DNA from: Turritopsis dohrnii
Lineage: Eukaryota > Cnidaria > Hydrozoa > Anthoathecata > Oceaniidae
DNA: 64,000 nucleotides
Assembly: GCA_027922465.2 (NCBI GenBank)
Contig: BQMF02000019.1
Coordinates: 1-64,000 of the forward strand
Direction of reading: 5' to 3'
In this document: piece after piece, positions 42,466 through 52,781 of the stretch
Layout of the letters: each line of letters opens with the position of its first letter
How positions within the stretch are numbered: position 1 is the stretch's first letter
Notes under the pieces: generated by a model
Seen by the model: only the letters and a program-made list of their open reading frames with translations
What the model was told of the DNA's origin: nothing
Databases searched by the model: none
Program-made: the position numbers and the translations under genes

Positions 42466-43664
42466 ATCATTATAATGAGACTAAGACTTGCGGGATTTAA
42501 CGGAATCTAATTTTAGTGAATGGCCACTTAATTAGGGAGTGTGAAATTAAGGTAAACAAGCAAAAAAACATGATTTTCAAAAAACTTCACAGAGTTATAT
42601 TCTTATGGATCTTTGTATATACAAATGTATCCTTTCTCAGTTTTGTTTAGTACTCCCATTATTCCCGATGTCGATGTAAGACATCGAAGATGAGGAGCTA
42701 GAAGGCGATGAGTAGCAAGTTGATCAGGCCATGTTATAGATAAGAAATATACATCATTAAAGTTTTTTCTATTCTTATAATCTCTAAGAATCATCATCGG
42801 ATCACTGCTCTGTCAAGTTGCTTGTGGATAAAACAAACCAATGAATTCGGTCTGGGGAAACGTTTTGCCAAATTTAAATTTTCTGCAACTTTAATTTAGC
42901 GAAAATATGCTCATTCGCTAAAATAAGGCAACGCAAAAAAAAGTTGGCCTAAGGTAATCCTAATAACGAGACTAAGACTTGCCGGAAATCAGTATCAATC
43001 AAGGTTTCTTAAAGGAAACAATAAGCCCTGTGTATCAAGGATTTCATGTCAAGAAAACATTGCTCTGAGATACAGGGATCTGTTAAATTAGGCTTCTTCA
43101 TAAAACCCAAGTAAACCTTGTGGTTGGTATGAATCACAAAGCTACTTTGCTTGTGGGCACTGATATCAAAACTGAATGTAGAGGGTTTTGGACTGCTTGT
43201 AAACCTGTCTTTACTGAGAAAACTTTAAGAGTAATGCTTGTTGAAGCTGACAAGATGCAGTATTAGAAAGTAGACCATCTTTTAAGTAAATCATAATAAT
43301 GATGGTCCCTTTCACCTAGCTATAGATAACTTCAAAGACAAGGCCTAAAATGGTAGATAATAATTTATGAATAAGAGCATACTAAAAATACTATTGACAG
43401 AAAAGTGTAAACACAGTTTTCGCATTTTCGTAATCTGCAATTAAACCAATCCTCAAAAGTAATGTTGTGTAAATATAGTATTGTGTAATAAGTCAAGAAA
43501 AAAAACGATTTGTATAAGGTTATGAGTTTTACTCTTCATCAGGACCAACAAGTTCAACTGACAAAGAGTAAAACTCCGAAGCTTGCACAAAAATGCTTTT
43601 TCATTAACTTATTATATCTTTGTTATAAAGAAACATATTATTATGTATTGTGTATTATCTTGTT

Positions 43665-44110
43665 ACTAGTAACCCGGGTAAAAACTTTTTACCGAACTTA
43701 ACTTCGAAAACATTAGGTCCCGTGTATGTACCTCATGACGAAAGAATAAATCATAGAATCGCAACTCAAAAGTGTGCCCATGTTGTAGAGCTCGGAAAAC
43801 TGATAAAAAAAGTGTATGGGATCGTTTCGCTACGAGCAACCTTTGCAGAGATATCGTCGATTAAAGATTTTGATGACGTCATAGCCGCAGTACCAAATAA
43901 ACTTTAGGTCCAAATTTTGCGTCACCCCTTCACCCGTATGGCTAACCCTAAAAAACGTCCATTATCCCTATTGGTTCTGGAGATATTTCCCAAAATAGGT
44001 TGCGTTTGCTTGGGGATGCAATGCAATGATTCCCCGTGATCATAAAAAAACTGACGTCAAATGCCACATGCTTTTGGAATGATCGTGAAAAAATTGTCTC
44101 TCGCCTCTAT
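43665..44110 (+). repeat. third copy of the CCCGGGTAAAAA dispersed repeat
   Basis: Begins ACTAGTAACCCGGGTAAAAA and continues with a frame containing LIKKVYGIVSLR and DFDDVIAAVP, similar to the inverted copy at 32250-32435. Diverges after about 44100. Different internal stops and differences show the copies are old. Confidence 0.6.
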
Positions 44111-44227
44111 TTTTTGTATACCAACATTAATTTATTAATTTGCACCATCATGATATGGGTAGATGAATATTTCATCAACAACCACATTTTTTTATAGTAT
44201 GATAAAAGATTTAAAAACTCTTGTATG

Positions 44228-44400
44228 TACAGTACTGCCATCAGGAAGCCTTACATCGTGAGCGTGTATCCTGCATGACACTAACGATTCACGATCCAAT
44301 CGTGACAATCATGATTGTGAATTAAACACTATTATAATCATGATTGATCGTGGTCATCATGATAGGTTCATGGTGATCACGATGCATCAGGAAATTCATT
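44228..44400. repeat. dispersed repeat with ATCGTG/CACGAT motifs, copy 1
   Basis: ACAGTACTGCCATCAGGAAG followed by CCTTACATCGTG matches the complement of 52190-52255. Internally CGATC, ATCATGA and ATCACGA motifs recur on both strands. A third segment rich in the same motif is at 61770-61880. Confidence 0.5.
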
Positions 44401-44718
44401 AAAATCTCGATACTTTCACGATTAAAGTTTAATTTCTTACAAATTCTGTTTATATTGTAACTCATGGCCGCAGTTCTCTTTTTAAAAATGAAATTTACAA
44501 ATCCATGCATGTTCAGTAAGAGAAAACGTTCTTGCGATCGCATTTTTACACAACATAAGGATCGCGGTATTCCTTCACTACGTAATTATACATGAAATAG
44601 TTATATCGTGAGTGTTTGTTAATGATTAATTTATCAATTCAATAATTTTTTGTACATTATTTACAACGTCGAAAACTTAGAGAAGGGCACGCCTGGTGAT
44701 GTATAAATGTTTTTTAAA

Positions 44719-44881
44719 GGTGGGTTTCCACTTCATTCGCTGTGCTGGCGTGAACGAGCAAACTGCTTTTCGATTTAATAGTTCAGATGATTTGAACTAC
44801 CAGGCGAATGAGATTGCGTCAGCCAATCAAAAAGCAGTTCGCTCGTTCGCGCGACCACAGCGAATGAAGTGGAAACCCACC
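44719..44881. mobile_element. foldback MITE, GGTGGGTTTCCACTTCATTC ends
   Basis: Left GGTGGGTTTCCACTTCATTC then GCTGTG, and right CACAGCGAATGAAGTGGAAA then CCCACC, are exact complements over the outer 26 bp, with further imperfect pairing inside. TTAAA flanks both ends. The open frame spanning it is a by-product of the palindrome. Confidence 0.75.
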
Positions 44882-45432
44882 TTAAAAAGAAAGACTTTAA
44901 ATGCGGGATTTCACATGAAATTGGTTACGCGGGCAGCCTAGTGGAAATTGATAGAAATTGGCGCTCTTTTAAAAAACTGCTAACAATGAATCTGAATGTC
45001 TCGAGAAGGAGTTTGCTGGCGGTTTAAAAAATTAAAACGTTTTTATTTAGAAATCTTTTTCGTTATAACCAATACCAAGAGGCTGTTTGTGGATTTGCCT
45101 GTGTATGACATGTTGTATTGAAAAAAAAATTATGTTTGTGTTATTCATTGTACTATTATTTCCTGATTACCTCGGCTACCGGTGAAATGGAAATATACAC
45201 AACTGACCAACTCGTGAGCGGTAACTAACAAACCGAATACTTTGACAAACTGAAAAATATCCATAAAACATTCTTGACAGTGAAAACTAAATAGTTTTTC
45301 CAACAGCCGGTACTTTTGACGAATAATTACCAAAATTATCCATCACAATTTAATAATTTTAACAAAAAAAGTTATTGATCAGAGTGATGTATTTCCGCCT
45401 TTGAAATAACTTACATGATGAGACCGCGCTCG

Positions 45433-45440
45433 TATAAATA
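45433..45440 (+). promoter_or_regulatory. TATA box of the transposase gene
   Basis: TATAAATA, 54 bp upstream of the transposase ATG at 45494, in a region otherwise without such a motif; the spacing fits transcription starting around 45465. Confidence 0.5.
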
Positions 45441-45493
45441 GCTCATATCTTGCAACGTATTATCTTGAGTAGCTTTTACATTAAAATCTAAAC

Positions 45494-46761
45494 ATGGCGC
45501 CTCAGCTTAGCTGCTATATAAAACAAAGAATTGTAAACATGGCTGAAAAAGGAAAATCTTACACTAATATTTCAAAAATAATTTTGGCGGAAGATCAGTT
45601 AAATGTATCAAGACAAGCAATATCTGCAGTATATGCACGGTACAAACAAACTGGTTCATTTACTTCAAAACGCAAATCTGGAAAAAAGAAAAAGTTAGAG
45701 ATCGCACATTACGATTATATAGATGAATGCTACGAGAATAATGATGAACTTACTTCCGTTGGTAAGAAAAAATGATTTTTTCACTACTTAGAGCACATCA
45801 ACATGCCTTTTGCCTTTCGGTATAATGTATGATATATTGTATTAAATCAGTAGGATGAATTAAACATAGGATAATTAAACGAAAAACAATCAGCAATCAC
45901 TAAGCATCATCATTTTATTTAGATCTTCAAAAGCTTCTTAAAGAACGATTCAACCTATCAGTTTGTACAAGCACAATAAGGGAAACCAGGAAAAAATTGG
46001 GATGGATCTTGACTGGTCCCAGGTATTGCCAACTAATTCGAGAACAAAATAAAATACAGAGGTTGGAATTTTGCCGAAAAATACAACATGAACAAGATCA
46101 ATTCGATAACGTTATTTTCACCGATGAATCGACAATTATGTTGGACAAGCATGGGAAAATATGCTTTCGAAGAAAAGATCATCTTCCAAGGTTAAAGCCA
46201 GCACCAAAACACCCATATAAAGTTCATGTATGGGCTGGGATATCAAAACGTGGACCAACGGAAATTGCCATTTTTTCCAGTATTATGAGAAAAGAATTTT
46301 ATGTAGAAATTCTTAGAGATACACTGATACCGTTTATCAGAAAAGTTTATCCAGATGGACATAGGTTTCAACAAGACAACGATCCAAAACATAAAAGTGC
46401 GTTTATACATATATATATATACATACATACAACTTGTGTTTCAAACTTTGATCTGATTATAATTGTATCTTCCTTTAACATTTCAGGTGCTTACACTTTG
46501 AAGTTTATTGAAGAGAATGGAATAAATTATTGGCCAACACCAGCAGAAAGCCCAGATCTCAATCCAATTGAAATGCTCTGGCATGAATTGAAGCACCACA
46601 TCAGAAAAAGGGTAAAGCCTTCGGTTAAAGAAGAACTTGTCAATGGCATATGCGAGTTTTGGGCTACTGTGGATTGGAAAAAATGTACGAGATACATTGA
46701 CCACATACAGAAAGTTATTCCAATTGTGATAGAACGTGGAGGAAAAGCTTCAGGACACTGA
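45494..46761 (+). CDS. Tc1/mariner-type transposase (DD34E), intact, three exons
   Basis: Exons 45494-45761, 45923-46396 and 46487-46761 have GT..AG borders and matching phase 1 junctions; together 1017 bp, 338 residues. The N-terminal helix-turn-helix region begins MAPQLSCYIKQRIVNMAEKG, then a basic KRKSGKKKK. The catalytic triad is D157 (FTDEST), D241 (QQDNDPKHKS) and E276 (SPDLNPIEMLW), exactly 34 residues between the last two. It would cut and rejoin DNA at Tc1-like terminal repeats. No stops, no frameshift and introns in the coding sequence are unusual for a young Tc1 copy. No clear terminal inverted repeats were found flanking it. Either a recently active intron-bearing element or a host-adopted gene. 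Confidence 0.88.
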
Positions 46762-49400
46762 TCTTTCTATGTTTTTCGTTGTTTGTGAAAACTATTAATT
46801 GTAACTAATATAATTGGGTTTTTCAAAAGAAAAAAGATTTTGTCTTCTTTAAAACATTCATCATCCTCCGAACTCCCATTATATTTGATCATTATAGTGA
46901 TGAGCGATCAAAGAAACGTTTTTCACATGAGTCAAAGTAATCAGTAAGTCGAGTATTGAGTTGCGTATCATTCCATTTTACCGGTTACCGAGAGAATCAG
47001 TGAATGATGCGAACATGACCTGATCTTTTTTCACGCTTACATAAAAAATAGGTACCTTATGAATTATTGAGGCTTGTAGTTACTTTGACTATCTAAAGCT
47101 ACTTATTCGGAAATAAGGTATGTTACCATAAGTAAAGCTCTATTAGTTCTAACGTTAAACTTAAACTTTAAACTTTTCAAACTTTAATTATCTTTCTCGT
47201 TCTTAACTGTCTTTTTACAAGATTACAAAAGCAGTTATTTCGAATAGTTTTTTAATTTCACGAAGCCTTTATCATTGCGTTTCTCTTACATATGCTCTTA
47301 TAACTTTTTAAATGAAAATATTCAGCTCATGCATGTATGTTTCTTTTGTATTAAATTAACTTGCTGGTGTTTCCTAATACGACCCGGTTTACATGTAATA
47401 GCAGATCAGGAGATAAAGTCATTAAATCTGTCTCTAAGGCGAATTTTATGTTTACTTTTGCGAAGCATTACTTAGATTTACAAAGGTTTTTGTAAAAGAA
47501 TGCAAATTGAATTTAAATATATAATTGCGATAAAAAAATGTTTGTTTTCCTGAATGTATCTCACCGTTTCGAATAACGAAGATGTTTTCTTGACCTTTTC
47601 TTCCCTCAAACACATTAAAATTTGTATTTCTGATGTCAAAGGAAGTTGCTTTGAAATTATATTCTGTCTGGTCTTTTCAAAATATTCTTGTTTACAAAAG
47701 TATGCATAATAAATTAGTTTTTCTTCTTACTATTTTGTGAGTAAAATTGGCAAGCATGACGAATTCATGAAAATTTCTTTTTCAATGTACGCACGATTTG
47801 TTGAGATGCGAAGTATTTCTCTATACGAAATCACAAGCTGTCATAGAAAAAACATATACACCACAGGCGTCTTGTTTTTATTGTGGGAATCTCAGGTTAA
47901 TGACATACTCCCATTATTCAGCCTTTTTCCCTTCTCATTTGGTTTTCGCTCACTTATTGTTGCACCCAAAGCTTGACAATATGCCATTGTAAATTACAAT
48001 TATACAAAAAATGTTTTGAAATATGCATGAAAAAAAACCAAAAAACACGAAGCAACGAAAAGGGAGTTGTGACGTCATTTTTAAACAAACTTGGAAATTT
48101 TAAAAACCTTATAACTTCTTCAATATTCATCCAAACAAGCTCAAATTTTCACAAGATGTTTTATTCAACAAATACTTTTGATTTTTGTTGGTTTCTTAAG
48201 AAGTGTTTTTTTGGGTTAATTATCAGGGAAAAACTGAAATCGTGCTTGGGAGGGTATTGACTATCCTTAAAGTACACTAAGCTTTCAAAAGCATTTGTAT
48301 AACAGGTGAATTACAGCCTACTGCTACCGTTTTGCACCGTCTGGCTTTCGTAATTATCTTGTTTCGAAAAGTCTCTTGTTTTCACAAGCAAACGATTTCC
48401 ATTTGGGATTTTTAGTTTTCTTGAATACAAAGTAAATATGTAAGAAAAATTTTCACACCTTGCTATGTTTTAAAAAATGAGAATTTCAAAACAAAGCCTT
48501 TTGATGTTCATATTCTTAGCGCATGTTTTTAAGTTTCAAAGCCTTATTTTCTTATACACTTTGATCTTTTAAAAAGTAAAGCGTCTACCGTCTAAAAAGA
48601 GTCTGGGGTTACTGAGTTTAACTTGCTGATTATCCACACTCTTTATGAGCCGTTGTAAATATATATCAAATAAATGAAAAAAAAAAAAAAAATAGCGGTC
48701 TATCTATCTGTCGTTTCAGAAAAGTGGTTTATTTATAAATAAACGTTTCCTTGTTATTACAGATTAATTGTGATTTTTTATTGTATGAATTAATATTAAT
48801 ATTAATATTATAATATTAATATTATGATATAATATAATATTAATATTATAATATTATAGTCAAAATGATAATAGCCTATTTTCGCCACTACAAAATCTTC
48901 TATTAACACCACTCGATAGCCGATAAAAAATGATTTCTAGTGATACATGATTGAGCAAACATTGTGAAAAAATCGAATTTTTAATAACTTTGCTCATAAC
49001 TATGTTCTAAAAATGTCACAAATAAATTCGGCAGTTTGTGTTAGGTAAACCATAGAAATGCAAGAAAAAACATAACACCTTCAGATATTTTGAAGTGAAG
49101 CGCCCTAATTACATTACATTATCATACCGTCACTCTAGGAAAGTGTCAAAAATTTTATTCATAAATATTCTCTGTTTATTGTCGGTAGACTTGCTGTGAG
49201 ATTTTAACGCTATGGTTTTTCGCATTTATAAGCATTGCTTGTACCCAGGTCACGGCTATGTTCTTCTTTGTATCGGAAAAATATCTGAAGTGTTATTTCT
49301 CATATTTCTACAGTTCACTTACAGCAATCCAGCAAGCAAAATCTTAAATTATCAATTATCATATTCACAAAAGAGTTTACGAACAGTTATTTTCATAACT
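46762..49400. other. AT-rich intergenic region, no gene seen
   Basis: Only short unsupported frames. Near 48320 a stretch matches the repeat at 8490. At 48667-48693 AAATAAATG runs into a long A tract, which looks like the 3' end of a retroposed transcript but has no recognisable coding body upstream. At 48790-48857 AATATT/ATTAATATTA repeats form a simple AT array. Confidence 0.45.
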
Positions 49401-49404
49401 AACC

Positions 49405-51275
49405 ATGTCTGTCAGACAATTATTGAAATCGTACCGTTATGGTCTTTTTTATTTTAAATGTGATAAAACTTTAATGATTTTACCAATGAAATTGGTGAAG
49501 AATGGTTGCCAGCAGATTGGGTTGGAGGTAGAAGTAAAGTTGGATAAAAAAATCGAATTTGGCGAGATTATAGAATTAAGTGGTAAGTGTAACCTATTAG
49601 ACAGTAGAGTTTTTCACAATTTTTTTGCGTTTCTTCAATATCAATTAATAAATTAAATAATTTTGATTTTCTTATTTTAGATAACAAAATCTATCTAGAA
49701 GAAAAGCTGGACGAGTACTTCTCTGACCCTCAAAACAGTAATAAATTTAACGAAAAGGAAAGCGATGATGATGAGGATGATGAGGCTTTGAAGAAAATAA
49801 TGAACATCGGGAAAAAAAGAAAGAAACAAACGAAAGACACAAAAACAAGACAAAAAAAGCGAAAAACCGATGTTAAACATACTCCACAAAAACAAAAAAC
49901 GTCGAAAGGGACCGTAGTTAAAGAGCTGGTAAGAACCATAACGACTCTGTATTTTTATTATTTTTCGCCAGGATCTCAAACGTTGTTTGATTCGTTTGAA
50001 AGCAATATATATTTTTTTCCCTGAAAATACTTTTTTTTAGATATCTTTAATGTTCACTTTAATCTTGTCTTGACATATGTTATGATCTTCCTGGTGTTAT
50101 AAAATGTTTAACATAGCTTAATTTGATTTATTTAATAGGCGTCAATGATTGTTCATGGAAAGGTCGGTGAAAACGCTATAAATATCAATAACAGTCATGA
50201 ATCGGCCGTGCAGAATGACGATATCGAGTGTTGGACGAACGAAGAAATTTCACCCGACAACAACTGCCAAGACAATGAAAGATCGTCTGAAAAATTTGCT
50301 TTAGAAAGTGATATAACTACCGACAGCCATGAACTTAATAATGTTGAAATGGTGGATAATCTCCTTGGAAAAGAAAGTTATTTAAGCGAATTACTGGAGG
50401 ATGATTTAAGTAAAACTCCGTTACTTGAAACTCCTAAAGAATGTTCGATAGATTTTTCTGTAAGTCTTTTTTTCTAAATGTACTGGCTATCTTGCAGATC
50501 TGATTTTCTCTTGGGCAATTTGATGAAACGAAATTTATTTATTTTTCAGGTTGAATCTGAACAACCACAGAAAATCGCGCAAATCCAAAATAACACCAAC
50601 TGGATGGTATCTGTACTGGTGCAACAAAATGCTCGGCTAAAAGAAAGAATAGATGAAATTCAAGCGAACAATATTTATTTACAAGGAGTGCTTCATCAAC
50701 TTGTGGGAAATCAAGAACGAATAATAGGGAAGTTAACTCTCTTGGATGCAAACAAAGTTGTTTACGCCTCACCGCCAAAACGCTTCCTCCCCCCTAAGAA
50801 GATAGACTTTATAACTTCATCACCCGCCAAAACAACAACGACAACAACAACAACAACTGCAAATCCTATTTCCTTCGCAAGCCACACACAAATATCTTCG
50901 CCTGATGATCCAAGTCTTTCCTTCCGTAGCAAGTCTCATCTTCCAATAAGCGAAGAAATATCTTCGCTATCTAGCGATGTCGGAAACTGGAACCTTTCAT
51001 ATGCAGATGTTCAAAAAATCTCGTACAAATCATTGTCTGTGATGAACTTTGCAAAAAATCTTGCTGTGGCAGTCTTCAGTGAAGAGGAACTGGCGGAAAG
51101 TAATTGTACTGGAACCAAAGGAAAAAAAGCTTTGGATCCAGAAAAGCTTTCCAAGATACGAGAGCAAGTGTTTCAGTGGAATGCCATGAGTGCAAAAGAC
51201 GAGGAGCAGGCCTGGAAACGATGTAAAGAAGCCATTAACGAAGTCGGTCGAAGAAAGAAAAGTAGTAATTTGTAA
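49405..51275 (+). CDS. BEN-domain protein, four exons
   Basis: Exons 49405-49582, 49681-49928, 50139-50459 and 50550-51275, phases consistent, 490 residues. The N-terminus (SVRQLLKSYRYGLFYFKCDK) is unrecognised. Exon 2 carries an acidic DDDEDDE run followed by a strongly basic KKRKKQTKD..KKRKT stretch, likely a nuclear localisation signal. Exon 4 has a coiled-coil-like segment (VLVQQNARLKERIDEIQANN), a Thr run coded by ACAACA repeats, and a C-terminal BEN-like domain: VMNFAKNLAVAVFSEEELAE, NCTGTKGKKALDPEKLSKIR, EEQAWKRCKEAINEVGR. BEN domains bind DNA and chromatin partners, so a transcription or chromatin role is inferred. AATAAA is at 51355-51360. No defect was seen. Confidence 0.82.
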
Positions 51276-51354
51276 ATATTTTTGTGAATAGATTTTGTAA
51301 ATAGTTTTTATAAATAGTTTTTGTAAATATTTTCTAGTCAAATAATGTGTGTGA

Positions 51355-51360
51355 AATAAA
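51355..51360 (+). terminator. polyadenylation signal of the BEN-domain gene
   Basis: AATAAA 80 bp after the stop codon, preceded by the TTTTTGTAAATA repeats of the 3' UTR. Confidence 0.6.
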
Positions 51361-52069
51361 GCAAGCTCTGGGAACAGAATTGTTTTCATACATTTATATT
51401 TTTCCCAAAAATGTTCCAAACAATCTGTAAGAAATGAATCGAACTTTTAAAACTAAAAACTCATTATTTCGGAAGTAAGAAAAGTTTAGAACTAAACCCT
51501 TCGCTAGTAATTGATTTTCGATAAACACATCAAAATTTTCAAATAGTTCTGTTGTGTATGCGAACACAAAAACCTTCGACACATAAAAACGTAGAGTTAC
51601 AATTATTATGGAGATAACATTTATTAAGGAAACGGCTCGAACAAACAACAACAATTTCAAAGTCGGTTTTCCACTAATCGAAATGTTCAGCGCGGGAGGG
51701 CTATGTGTTCTCTTCATGATCATTTGAATCCATCAGTTGTTTTTCTCAGAATGTATTTAAAAATAAAAACAATGAAAGACACTGGTAAAATTTAAAAAGT
51801 AATAACAATTTTGTTAGTGTGTTTAAAATTTTTCATCTTCTTAAGGCTGCCGATTCCATAAAAACACAACGTCCCAACTAACCAGTTAAAAATGTTAAAA
51901 ACCCAAAACGTTTGCAAACTTTCCAGACTTTTTCATCTTACTGTTAGTTAATTTTAATTTAATTCCCATTATCAGCGAAGATTTTTTATATATAAATCAA
52001 TCGCGTGAAAAAGATTTTTTTTTTTACGAATTACAAAAAGAACAATAAAAACAATTAATGTGTTATTGT

Positions 52070-52255
52070 AAGGCATCATGAACCACACGATAATGTTTCG
52101 TGATTATCACGATCGGATTGTACATGATTTATCGTGGAGCACACGATACATGAAAATTTTTATTTCATGATGATATCAGGGATCGTGCGTGACACGCATG
52201 ATACACGATACACGATGTTAGGCTACCTGATGGCAGTACTGTATAACTATAAGAT
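52070..52255. repeat. dispersed repeat with ATCGTG/CACGAT motifs, copy 2 (inverted)
   Basis: Complement of ACAGTACTGCCATCAGGTAG followed by CCTAACATCGTG ends the segment; internally CACGATA, ATCGTG and TGATACACGA motifs alternate. Same family as 44228-44400. Confidence 0.5.
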
Positions 52256-52781
52256 TTTAACAATTTTTTTATCATTTTACGCACTGGAGATGGAATAAAA
52301 TTTTCCAAAAAGCTTTTGATTATAATAAACTGTTAAACATAATAAACATGAAATTAAGTTGAAATGAATAAAAGTAAATTTATGTGCTTATTCCAATAGC
52401 AATATTGTGTACCTCAGTAGTTATTTATATAATATTTGCTTTTCAGTCTTTTTAGAATTTATGCAATTGTGAAACTACTATCAACAGTTACATTCTCGTA
52501 ATGTTTCTAATTTCTTCATGAGTCCAAAAATGTCTTATTAATAATTAAAGAAAGACCCCCAAACTATTTTTCCCTCTGAGTGTTCAGATTTTGGGACAAG
52601 AAGTGGTGAATGTAATTTCTAAACCTTTGTCTGCCATTGTACTATCAGTATGAGAGATTGTATTTCTTTTATGTATTATAGATTTTTAGTACAAAACCTC
52701 TTGACAATGTGGGGTCAGGATAGCGCCAAAAGTAGTTTTTTTCCTCAAAAACACAAACGTGACCCACAGTTTGAAGTAACA

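Noticed and set aside
44696..44941. 81-codon frame
   Set aside because: It exists because it reads through the palindromic MITE arms.
48790..48857. ATTAATATTA palindromes as a replication origin or regulatory element
   Set aside because: A simple AT-repeat with no other supporting signal.
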